From NCBI GenBank assembly GCA_964629765.1, contig CAZVTK010000040.1, forward strand, positions 1 through 33,286: 33,286 nt of DNA, read 5' to 3'. Source of the stretch: RCIO01 sp964629765. Lineage in GTDB: Bacteria; Pseudomonadota; Alphaproteobacteria; Rhizobiales; Rhizobiaceae. The position numbers and the translations under genes are program-made. Below the pieces are notes generated by a model that saw only the letters and a list, made by a program, of their open reading frames with translations, had not been told where the DNA came from and did no database searches. Below, in pieces: positions 22,395 through 30,298 of this stretch (within the stretch, counting starts at the first letter, position 1; every line of letters starts with the position of its first letter).

Positions 22395-24163
22395 TTGGCT
22401 CGCCGTCAAACAAGTCCGAACAGCCAAATCCGATATTGCTCGAGGTGATAAGGAACGCCCTCGATACAATCGCCGACGAGATGGCGATGATCGTGGTGCG
22501 AAGCGCATATTCGGGGATCGTCCGCGACGCGATGGATTTCTCCACCGCCGTGTGCGACGCCTCCGGCCGCACCCTGGCCCAGGGCCTGACGACGCCGCTG
22601 CACCTGGGAAGCTTTCCGGATGCGATGGCCGTGCTGGTGGCCGCCCACGGAGCCACCGTCCGGCCTCGCGACGTCTTCATCTTCAACGATCCCTATGTCG
22701 CCGGAGGCCAGCATCTTCCCGACATCTACGTCATCAGGCCGATATTCATCGAGAGCCGGCTGTGGGCGTGGGCGGCGACCCTGGCGCATCACAACGATGT
22801 TGGCGGCATTGTTCCGGGAAGCAATTCCATAGGCTCCACCGAGATATTCCAGGAGGGGCTTCGTCTGCCGGTTCTGAAGCTTTACGACGACGGCCGCGAG
22901 AATCGCGACCTGTGGGCCATCATCGGCCTCAACGTGCGCGTCCCCGAGAAGGTGCAGGGCGACCTGCGCGCCCAGGTGGCCGGCTGCAATGCGGCGGTCA
23001 GGAGCTTCACCGATCTCCATGCCCGCTACGGCTCGGATGTCCTCGGCCGCTATCTGGAGCATGTCCACGACTATGCCGAGCGGCTCGCCAGGGCCGAGAT
23101 CATGGAAATACCCGACGGGGTGTACGAGTTCAGCAACCACATCGACGGGATCGGCGAGAATCCGGAGCCGCTCAAGTTTCAGGTGAGGCTGACGGTGAGC
23201 GGATCCGAGCTGGAGGTCGACTGGACGGGCACATGCGCGCAGATCAAGGCAGGCATCAACGCGCCGAAGCCGATGATGAAGGCCGCGTCCTATACCGCGA
23301 TCCGGTCGATCCTGGGCGCCGAGATACCGAACTCCGAAGGTTTCACGCGCCCGATCCGGGTGGTGGCGCCGGTCGGGACGCTGGTCAATCCGACTGCGCC
23401 GGCCGCGTGCGGGGCCAGGGGCATCACCGGGTTCAGGATGGTCGACTGCCTGCTCGGCGCCCTCGCGCAGGCGCTTCCCCACAAGGTACCCGCCGATGGA
23501 TGTGGCGGCGCCACCTTGCCGGCTTTCGGCGGGTATCACGACGGCAAGCCATTCGTCTTCGTCGAGACATTGATGGGCAACTACGGCGCCGCCCCCGATC
23601 ATGACGGCTCGGAAGGCGTCGCCCATATCGGCGCCAACCAGTCGAACATCCCCGTGGAGCTCATCGAAGCCGAGCAGCCGCTGCGCATCGAGCAGTACCA
23701 GTATGTTCCCGATACCGGCGGCCCGGGCAAGTTCAGGGGTGGGCTCGCCATCGTCCGCGACTACCGGCTTCTGGCCGACGAGGCAATTCTGACGGTGCGG
23801 TCCGACAAGAGGAAGTTTCCCCCCTACGGCCTCGACGGCGGAAGCTGCGGGACGCCGTCGTGGAACATCGTCAATCCGGACAAGGAGCAGCGCATCCTGC
23901 CCGTGCTTCTGTCCGAACCCGAGATCCTGCGAAAGGGCGACCTGTTTCGACACATCATGGCCAGCGGAGGCGGGCATGGCGACCCCTTCGAGCGCGACCC
24001 CGATCTGGTTCTGGCGGATGTGATCGCCGGCAGGGTCAGCATCGGGCACGCCAGGGACGCATATGGCATCGTCATAACCGCAGACGGGCCGCCGGCGATC
24101 GATGCGGAGGCGACGCGGACGGCGCGGGCAGGCAAGCTGGTGGAGTCTTCCCGTGCATCTTGA
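22391..24163 (+). CDS. hyuB: Hydantoinase/oxoprolinase family protein, subunit B
   Basis: A 590-residue subunit B, partner of HyuA. Hallmarks are the N-terminal NALDTIADEMAMIVVRSAYS segment, NDPY at 99-102 with GGQHLPD (105-111), HHNDVGG from His133, and the C-terminal SGGGHGDPFERDPDLV region. These residues include the metal-binding acids and histidines of the family. Length matches separate B subunits; in some 5-oxoprolinases A and B are fused, here they are not. The start overlaps the hyuA stop, and the end overlaps the amidohydrolase start by 11 bases, so the three proteins are translationally coupled. This is strong evidence for consecutive or joint action. Confidence 0.91.
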   Translation: MIGSPSNKSEQPNPILLEVIRNALDTIADEMAMIVVRSAYSGIVRDAMDFSTAVCDASGRTLAQGLTTPLHLGSFPDAMAVLVAAHGATVRPRDVFIFNDPYVAGGQHLPDIYVIRPIFIESRLWAWAATLAHHNDVGGIVPGSNSIGSTEIFQEGLRLPVLKLYDDGRENRDLWAIIGLNVRVPEKVQGDLRAQVAGCNAAVRSFTDLHARYGSDVLGRYLEHVHDYAERLARAEIMEIPDGVYEFSNHIDGIGENPEPLKFQVRLTVSGSELEVDWTGTCAQIKAGINAPKPMMKAASYTAIRSILGAEIPNSEGFTRPIRVVAPVGTLVNPTAPAACGARGITGFRMVDCLLGALAQALPHKVPADGCGGATLPAFGGYHDGKPFVFVETLMGNYGAAPDHDGSEGVAHIGANQSNIPVELIEAEQPLRIEQYQYVPDTGGPGKFRGGLAIVRDYRLLADEAILTVRSDKRKFPPYGLDGGSCGTPSWNIVNPDKEQRILPVLLSEPEILRKGDLFRHIMASGGGHGDPFERDPDLVLADVIAGRVSIGHARDAYGIVITADGPPAIDAEATRTARAGKLVESSRAS

Positions 24164-25733
24164 CCTTGCGATCCGCAACGGGACCGTCATCGACGGGACC
24201 GGCAAGCCCAGATACGAGGCCGACCTCGGCGTGCAGGACGGCCGCATCGCGGAGATCGGGAAGATTCCCAGGGGCGTGGCGCGGGACGAGATCGACGCCG
24301 CGGGCCACTTCGTCTCGCCCGGTTTCATCGACATCCACAGCCATTCCGACTACACCCTGCTCGTCGATCCGCGCGCGGTCAGCCAGATTGCCCAGGGCGT
24401 GACAATGGAGGTGATCGGCAATTGCGGCTGGGGATGCTCGCCGATCCGTCGCCCCGAGCTCTCGGCAAGCGTCATCTACGGATATGATGGCCAGGTTCCG
24501 CTGACCTGGCGCAGCGTGGCGGAGTATCTGGCCCTGCTCGAGCGGGCATCGCCGGCCGTGAACGTTGCCATGCTCGTGCCGAACGGTCAGCTCCGGCTGT
24601 CGGTGACGGGCCTTGTCGAGCGGCCGGCGCGGCCCGACGAGCTGGCCCGCATGAAGCGTCTGCTGCAGCAAGGTCTGGAGGAGGGCGCGATAGGCTACTC
24701 CACGGGGCTTGAATATGTGACGGAGGTCGGTGCCTCGGAAGAGGAGGTGACTGAACTCTGCAAGGTCAACGCGGCAGCAGGCGGGTTGTATGCGGCCCAT
24801 ACCCGCCATCGCCAGGAGAAAGCCGCGGACGCGGTCGAGGAGGCCATACGCACCGCCGAGAACGCCGGCTCACAGCTCCAGGTTTCCCATCTCGCACCGC
24901 GCGGAGGGATCCCGAACATGGAACGCTGTGTGGAACGGGTCGAGGCCGCCCGTGCGCGGGGCGTCGATGTGGCCTTCGACATGCATACGCGCGTGTTCGG
25001 CACCACCAACCTTCAGATCGTGCTGCCACCCTGGGCATATGAAGGAGGGCGGGCCATGCTCGCACGCCGCCTCCGCGATGATGCCGAGCGTGCGCGAATG
25101 CGAGACTTCACCAATCTCGTCAACACCGTCGGGGATTGGGACAAGGTCGTACTGATCTCTTCCGAGGCGCTGCCGTCCTGGTCGGGGCGCAGCTTCGGTG
25201 AGATCGGGCGCGCCATCGGGCGCGATCCTTATGATTGTATTTTCGACGTGCTGCTGGCCGAGATCGACTCGATCCACCGGCCCATGGTCATCCTTCATAC
25301 CTATTCGGAGGAATTGCTGAAGGAAACCTACCGGCACGATTGCTGCATGGTCGCTTCCGACGCCACGGCGCTTGCGCCGGACGGTCCCCTGGCGGGTTCG
25401 GCGTTTCACGGGGCCTACACCTGGGCCGCGTGGTTCTACAGGAGGATGGTTCGCGAGACGGCGACCTTCACTCCCGAAGCGGCCATCCACAAGATGACCG
25501 GCCTGCCCGCCAGCACGCTCGGGCTTGCAGACCGCGGCACCATCAGGGCGGGGAACTGGGCCGACATCGCCGTGTTCGACCCCGCCTTATTCCGCGAACG
25601 GGGAACAACGGAAAGCCCGAGCCAGACGGCGACTGGCATGTCCCATGTTCTGGTGAACGGGGTTGCGACCTGGCGCGACGGCGAGCTCACGGGCGCGCGG
25701 AAGGGAAGCATCATACGCAGAAGGAGAAGATAA
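24153..25733 (+). CDS. N-acyl-D-amino-acid deacylase family amidohydrolase
   Basis: A 526-residue metal-dependent amidohydrolase. Metal-site features are HSHSD (His62, His64), GNCG with bridging Cys91, EYSTGLEY-like GYSTGLEY (Glu187), His216 (AAHTRHR), His246 (QVSHLAP) and catalytic Asp403 (ASDATALAPDGP). The invariant Cys and GLEY mark the D-aminoacylase branch, which hydrolyses N-acyl-D-amino acids; dihydropyrimidinase-like activity is a less likely alternative. GTG at 24153 is chosen because GGTGGAG lies seven bases upstream and the product then starts at the normal family N-terminus (VHLDLAIRNGTVID); it overlaps hyuB by 11 bases. It probably removes the N-acyl or N-carbamoyl group left after HyuAB opens its substrate. 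Confidence 0.87.
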   Translation: MHLDLAIRNGTVIDGTGKPRYEADLGVQDGRIAEIGKIPRGVARDEIDAAGHFVSPGFIDIHSHSDYTLLVDPRAVSQIAQGVTMEVIGNCGWGCSPIRRPELSASVIYGYDGQVPLTWRSVAEYLALLERASPAVNVAMLVPNGQLRLSVTGLVERPARPDELARMKRLLQQGLEEGAIGYSTGLEYVTEVGASEEEVTELCKVNAAAGGLYAAHTRHRQEKAADAVEEAIRTAENAGSQLQVSHLAPRGGIPNMERCVERVEAARARGVDVAFDMHTRVFGTTNLQIVLPPWAYEGGRAMLARRLRDDAERARMRDFTNLVNTVGDWDKVVLISSEALPSWSGRSFGEIGRAIGRDPYDCIFDVLLAEIDSIHRPMVILHTYSEELLKETYRHDCCMVASDATALAPDGPLAGSAFHGAYTWAAWFYRRMVRETATFTPEAAIHKMTGLPASTLGLADRGTIRAGNWADIAVFDPALFRERGTTESPSQTATGMSHVLVNGVATWRDGELTGARKGSIIRRRRR

Positions 25734-25814
25734 TTCTCTGAACAACGGATAGCATGGAAATAGCATTCCCTAACTACACATCAAGAACATGAATTATTGG
25801 AAAAGGAGAGAGTT

Positions 25815-26816
25815 ATGAATCCCGTCGTGAAGGCCATCACAACCGCTTCTATCCTCGTTCTTGCTTGGGTGTCGCCATCACAGGCGGAGAAGATCCTCAA
25901 ACTAAACGAATCGCAGGGCCTGGGTAGCCCCGAAGACATCGCACTGGCGGAGTTCCGGCGGATGGTGGAAACGGAATCGAACGGCGAGTTGAAAATCGCC
26001 ATCCACCTCCAGGACGCGCTGGGCAAGCCCGCCGAAGCCATCGAGGCGCTCAGCATCGGAGCGCTGGACCTTTATTCGGGCGCGCTCGAATATTACGCGA
26101 CGATCATTCCGGAGGAGATAAACATCACGTCTCTGCCATACCTGTTCCAGACGCAGGACGAGCTGCGCACCTATCTGAACAGCGAGGCATTCAAGGCCGC
26201 CGAGCAGAAAATGGTGGATCGCGGAATCAGGTTCATCTCGACCGAATGGAACGGAGACCGCGGCCCCTATCGCGTGCTCGTCTCATCCAAGCCCGTGCTT
26301 CAGGCCCGCGACCTCGAAGGACTCAAGGTCCGCATGTTTCCCAATGAGATCTATTCGAGATCGTGGGAACATCTCGGCGCGACGCCGATCCAGATCGCCT
26401 GGGGCGAGACCTATCTCGCGATCAGGCAGGGCGTGGTCGACGCAGTGACCAGCCCGCTGAGCGGCGTCCACTCGATGAAGTTCACCGAGGTCGCGCCCTA
26501 TGTCGTCGAAATCCGCGAATATCCGCAGACCTGGCCGATGACGATCAGCGAACGGACTTGGAACCGTCTGACGGAGGCCGAGCGCGATCTCCTCGTGCGC
26601 GCGGCCAACAATGCCGGAAAGGTATATGCCGAAATTACCGCCGAGCGTGCCGAGAACGACGTCCAGGCGATGATGCGCCAGAACAATGCGGTGGTGATCC
26701 GCCTCAATACAGATTCGCTGCGCGCGAAAATAGAGCCGCTCTACTCCACGCTGGCCGACGAGGGAAAGATTTCCCGGCCAATCTACGAAAGTATCATCGC
26801 AGGTCAATCAAATTAA
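25815..26816 (+). CDS. dctP: TRAP transporter substrate-binding protein (DctP family)
   Basis: A 333-residue periplasmic receptor. The signal peptide is at residues 1-24 (hydrophobic 8-20, cleavage after SQA). The ligand arginine is in LKVRMFPNE (Arg173), followed by the SWEHLGATPIQIAWGETYLAIRQGVVDAV segment typical of the family. AAAAGGAGAG ends four bases before the chosen ATG; an in-frame ATG 18 bases upstream lies before that site and is unlikely. It begins 81 bases after the amidohydrolase stop, in the same direction and followed by dctQ and dctM, so it is probably the receptor for the substrate of HyuAB. It is only distantly similar to the DctP at 553, so the two transporters likely take different solutes. 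Confidence 0.91.
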   Translation: MNPVVKAITTASILVLAWVSPSQAEKILKLNESQGLGSPEDIALAEFRRMVETESNGELKIAIHLQDALGKPAEAIEALSIGALDLYSGALEYYATIIPEEINITSLPYLFQTQDELRTYLNSEAFKAAEQKMVDRGIRFISTEWNGDRGPYRVLVSSKPVLQARDLEGLKVRMFPNEIYSRSWEHLGATPIQIAWGETYLAIRQGVVDAVTSPLSGVHSMKFTEVAPYVVEIREYPQTWPMTISERTWNRLTEAERDLLVRAANNAGKVYAEITAERAENDVQAMMRQNNAVVIRLNTDSLRAKIEPLYSTLADEGKISRPIYESIIAGQSN

Positions 26817-26871
26817 TCTGGAAAAATAAGCCATTTCTGCAACGTAGTAAATATTAATTGAGGCGCTAGTC

Positions 26872-27378
26872 ATGAAACGGCTTTCGGAAATTCTATCTAT
26901 CATCGTGGATGAATTTCTGATTCCGCTGTTCTCATGGCTAGCCACTTCATGTTTTACTGCCATACTTGCTCTGAATTGCATGGAGATCGTCAGCCGAACT
27001 TTCTTCAATCGGGCATTCAGGTGGGTGTTCGAGACGAATCTCCTGCTGGCGGCGTTTGTATATTTCCTGGGCATCGTCGCCGTCTATGGCCGGCGTGGCG
27101 ACATTACCCTCGCGGGCCTCGCCGGCATCCTGCCCGCGCCATGGCGCGCCAGATATCTCATTCTGGTCGACGCCATCAGCCTGGCGACCTTTTTCGTGGT
27201 CGGATGGTACGGGATCGCGTTGATGTCCCTTCAATGGCCTATTCAGACTCCGGGGCTGGGGCTGCCACGATCAATGTCGACGCTGCCTCTGGTGATCGGG
27301 ACCGCCGGGCTTGCCATGGTCCTGCTGCGACACCTGGTCGGCGCCCAGCGTCCGCCCCGCGATAGCAGGGAGAAATAA
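26872..27378 (+). CDS. dctQ: TRAP transporter small permease (DctQ family)
   Basis: A 168-residue inner-membrane protein with four hydrophobic segments (about residues 15-40, 52-70, 92-112 and 135-153). The segment NCMEIVSRTFFNRAFRWVFETNLLLAAFVYFLG between helices 1 and 2 is characteristic of DctQ. A GAGG lies nine bases before the ATG. It follows dctP by 55 bases and precedes dctM by two, so the three are an operon. It is the small membrane partner of the sodium-driven importer. Confidence 0.87.
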   Translation: MKRLSEILSIIVDEFLIPLFSWLATSCFTAILALNCMEIVSRTFFNRAFRWVFETNLLLAAFVYFLGIVAVYGRRGDITLAGLAGILPAPWRARYLILVDAISLATFFVVGWYGIALMSLQWPIQTPGLGLPRSMSTLPLVIGTAGLAMVLLRHLVGAQRPPRDSREK

Positions 27379-27380
27379 TC

Positions 27381-28679
27381 ATGATCTCCCTGCTTATGAT
27401 CGTCGTTTTCGTTGCACTGATGATGCTGGGCGTGCCCGTTTCCGTCAGCCTGATATTGGCGACCATCCTCGGAATGGCCTCGGGCGGCTACGATCTGATG
27501 CTGCTTCCCCAGCAGATGGCGGCGAGCGTCAGCAGTCTGGAGCTGATGGCGATACCCTTCTTCATCTTCGCGGCCAGCCTGATGAGCGCGTTGGGGCAAA
27601 TCGCCAAGATCTTCCAGTTTGCGCAGGCGGCCGTGGGCTGGCTGCGTGGCGGCCTTGCCCAGGCGAATGTCCTGGCGGGGTTCATTTTCGCGGGGATATC
27701 AGGCGCTGCCGTCGCGGATGCCGCCGCGCTGGGAACGATCTCCATGAAGGAGATGCCGCGGGCCGGCTATTCCGCACCTTTCGCGGCGTCGGTCGTCATT
27801 TCAGTGTCGACCCTGGGCGCAATCATCCCGCCCAGCATCATGATGATCGTGTATGCGATCACGGCGGATGTCTCCATCGCCAGGATGTTCCTGGCCGGGC
27901 TTCTCCCGGGCGTGATGATCGCCGCCTTCATCAGCGTGCTGATTGCCGCGATGACGATGTTCGGCCTCACGCCCTCGCCTGACCCGTCCCGCTTCTCCGG
28001 TCGCGCGTTGTGGCGGGCAACGCGAAGCGCCATCCTGGCTCTGCTTGCACCAATCGTCATTCTGAGGGGTATGACGGTCGGCGTGGTCACGCCTACCGAG
28101 GCCGGGGTGCTGGCTTCTGCCTACGCCCTCATCGTGGGCCTCGTCGAAAGAAAGCTGAAGCTCGGCCTGCTCTGGCAGGCAATGCTGGAGACTGTGGAGG
28201 CGTCCGCCCACATCCTGTTCATCGTGGCGGCTTCCTCGGCAATGACTTACATCGTCATCTCTGAAGGAGCGGCCGCCGACGTGTCCGCGTTCTTCACCAG
28301 CGCCAGCGTCGACAAGACGACCTTCCTGATAATAGCCAACATCGTGCTCCTGCTCCTAGGCGTGTTCATCGAGACGATGCCGGCGATGCTCCTGGTCCTG
28401 CCGCTGCTTCTGCCAACGGCGAACGCGCTCGGGGTGGACCTTGTCCACTTCGGGGTCGTGGTTATCTTCAACCTGCTCCTGGGCATGATGACCCCTCCGA
28501 TGGGGATCGGCCTTTTCATATTGAGCTCCATCGGCCGACTCGGCCTTGGAACGCTGGCGGTCGCCGTGTTGCCGTTCCTTGGCGTGCTGCTGATTGCCCT
28601 CGCGGTCCTGACATTCTTTCCGGCCATCAGCCTGTGGCTGCCGGATCTACTGATGCCGGAACCCTCCCGACGCTTCTGA
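27381..28679 (+). CDS. dctM: TRAP transporter large permease (DctM family)
   Basis: A 432-residue permease with about twelve membrane segments. Motifs typical of DctM are SGAAVADAAALGTI, GAIIPPSIMMIVYA and, in the second half, TPPMGIGLFILSSI. AGGGAG (27367-27372) precedes the ATG, which lies two bases after the dctQ stop. It is the last gene of the LysR-divergent catabolic and transport operon. Just beyond its stop the sequence changes to decayed ParB and IS21 relics on either strand, marking the end of the functional module. It differs clearly from the DctM at 2260. Confidence 0.92.
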   Translation: MISLLMIVVFVALMMLGVPVSVSLILATILGMASGGYDLMLLPQQMAASVSSLELMAIPFFIFAASLMSALGQIAKIFQFAQAAVGWLRGGLAQANVLAGFIFAGISGAAVADAAALGTISMKEMPRAGYSAPFAASVVISVSTLGAIIPPSIMMIVYAITADVSIARMFLAGLLPGVMIAAFISVLIAAMTMFGLTPSPDPSRFSGRALWRATRSAILALLAPIVILRGMTVGVVTPTEAGVLASAYALIVGLVERKLKLGLLWQAMLETVEASAHILFIVAASSAMTYIVISEGAAADVSAFFTSASVDKTTFLIIANIVLLLLGVFIETMPAMLLVLPLLLPTANALGVDLVHFGVVVIFNLLLGMMTPPMGIGLFILSSIGRLGLGTLAVAVLPFLGVLLIALAVLTFFPAISLWLPDLLMPEPSRRF

Positions 28680-28693
28680 GCATGGATCGAGAA

Positions 28694-28996
28694 CTATTGG
28701 GTCATTCTTCCCAGTAAAGTGCCCTGCCATCCCGGATCGGCAGCATCGTCCGCCTGATCGGAGCTGTCCTCTTCGAAGAAAACGACGAGCGGCAGCTCCA
28801 GCGCCGCTGCATTCAGGTCCCCGCCACAGACGAGATCGTATCGATCCGCCTCGCCTTGGCGTTGCCGTCGCGCCACTGTGATCGGACGCTTCAGTCGGAT
28901 CTGTCCGATATTGTCGACGATTTCCCTGAACTTGCGCCGGCTCCCGACCCTCGGGTTCAGGACATTGATCCGGTCGATCGGGACCGACTCGACATG
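28694..28996 (-). pseudogene. ParB/RepB-like partition protein, N-terminal fragment
   Basis: On the minus strand, HVESVPIDRINVLNPRVGSR begins a stretch of about 60 residues, continuing FREIVDNIGQIRLKRPITVARR and YDLVCG, that matches the N-terminal ParB/Spo0J nuclease-like domain of RepB-type partition proteins. After YDLVCG the expected GxxRxxA arginine motif is lost (GGDLNAAALEL), and an EED-containing acidic tail runs into a stop at 28694. Full-length relatives are about 300 residues. No start codon or ribosome binding site fits at the left boundary of the similarity; the frame is open further upstream, but that sequence overlaps the IS21 relic antisense. Read as a dead fragment from a plasmid, island or phage partition gene. 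Confidence 0.65.
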
Positions 28997-29047
28997 GCGG
29001 CCGCTGCGGCTTGGCGGCGTGAACTGAAGGCGCAAACCCGCGCGACG

Positions 29048-29223
29048 GTGCGGTTCGAGACGCCGCCGGGCAAGCAACTGTGCAGATCGACTTTGGTGAG
29101 GTGCGGGTATGGATCGGCGATGAGAAGCTGCGCATGCATCTGTTCCTGGCGACGCTTCGCTTCTCGCGTCGGATGTGCGTGCGAGCCTCGCTGCGGGAAC
29201 GGCAGGCGGACTGGTTCGAGGGT
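29048..29223 (+). pseudogene. istA: IS21 transposase IstA, frameshifted internal fragment
   Basis: VRFETPPGKQL (29048-29080) and QIDFGEVRVWIGDEKL followed by FLATLRFSRRMCVRA and ERQADWFEG (29083-29223) are consecutive parts of the IstA catalytic domain (the QIDFGE segment carries the first DDE aspartate). They are in different frames because of an extra TG at 29081-29082. Homology stops at WFEG, and nothing of istB or the terminal repeats is seen here. About 60 of roughly 500 residues survive. The remainder to 29342 holds no recognisable gene. With the IS21-type end at 1-52, this gives IS21 material at both edges of the catabolic region. Confidence 0.72.
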
Positions 29224-29342
29224 GGGAGTTCTCGCACGCCCTACCAGCCGGCATGGCCCTTCGCTGCAGGCTCATCGCATCAGCATCTGAACGCGCGTCG
29301 TCACTCAAGGGCTCGTGAAACGAACTTTTTGCCCGATTGCCG

Positions 29343-30188
29343 TCAAAACCGTTCCTCGTTCTCAGTCGCCAGTACTTCAAAAGCGTCGGAGTCAGGAAGG
29401 TAGCGCTGCTCGCCCGCGTTCCAACGATAGGTCACGGTGATCATGCGCGTCCCGGCTTCGGGAACAGGCGCTTCTCCGCAGTCGTGCCCCGAGAGCGTCG
29501 TCACTTCGGTCACGGTCGCCACGACGTCCGAGAAGGGTTCTCCCGCACCGAGCCGGATGTCGGGCCGCTGCGCTCGCTCGTAGGCGCAGAGCTTTTCGTC
29601 GAACGCCGAGATCGTGTCGACCAGTTCGAGCCGGTCGTCGTGGACGAGAACCAGCGGCACCGTCGTATAGCCCTGACCGGAGTTCCAATGTATGCTGCGG
29701 ATCGCCAGCAGATCGTCGCCGATGCCGACTGCCATCCGGGCGGGATCGAGAAAAGATGTATCCTCGCCGCTGGCGACATTCGCGGCGTCGAGAAGCCTTG
29801 GCTCGCCCGTCACGTCGAACAGGGCGAGAATGGCCAGTCCGACGACATCCCTGCCCCTGCCGAAATCCAGCAGCAAGGCCAGACGGTCCTGTCCACCCGA
29901 GCGCACCGGCACGGCAGCAAGCCGCAGCGCCGTCATCGACTCCGGTTCGAGATCCTCGACGGCCTCGCCACCGATCTCCCTCACGTCGATCGTCTCGTTG
30001 CCGGCGGTCCCCGGCACGACGAGTCGAACAAGATCGGCAAAGGTCACGTCCTCCCGGCCGCCGACGCGATCCGCAAGATCGGGACGCGAGGCCGGCTCGG
30101 CGAACGCGCGCTCGACGGGCATCGAGAAGGTCGCCAAGCCGACCAGCGCCACCCGTAATACAGCGATCAATCGGCCCTGAATCCCCAT
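29343..30188 (-). CDS. Hypothetical secreted protein
   Basis: 281 residues with an N-terminal signal peptide (hydrophobic residues about 7-22, probable cleavage after AFA near residue 30). The rest is soluble, acidic and beta-rich by composition, including MITVTYRWNAGEQRYLPDSDAFEVLA near the C-terminus, which looks like one strand-rich repeat of a periplasmic domain. Only two cysteines remain in the mature part (CAYERA, HDCGEA), which could form a disulfide. No family is recognised. The ATG at 30188 is chosen because it places the signal peptide at the N-terminus; an in-frame ATG 78 bases upstream would bury it. It lies 110 bases downstream of korB on the same strand. Confidence 0.72.
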   Translation of the reverse strand: MGIQGRLIAVLRVALVGLATFSMPVERAFAEPASRPDLADRVGGREDVTFADLVRLVVPGTAGNETIDVREIGGEAVEDLEPESMTALRLAAVPVRSGGQDRLALLLDFGRGRDVVGLAILALFDVTGEPRLLDAANVASGEDTSFLDPARMAVGIGDDLLAIRSIHWNSGQGYTTVPLVLVHDDRLELVDTISAFDEKLCAYERAQRPDIRLGAGEPFSDVVATVTEVTTLSGHDCGEAPVPEAGTRMITVTYRWNAGEQRYLPDSDAFEVLATENEERF

Positions 30189-30298
30189 TCTCGCTGCCGC
30201 CCTCTCAAGCTGCGCACCGTTTCCATGCGCCACTATAAGCCGGTTCTTCGCTTCGGCGTACCCCATCCGCCCCCCGGTAGGGGCAGCGCCCGGCGATG

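Noticed and set aside
28856..29403. Plus-strand frames of 107 and 144 codons in the junction zone as intact genes
   Set aside because: Each contains only a piece of IstA in one frame with unrelated sequence around it, so they are relics and not genes.
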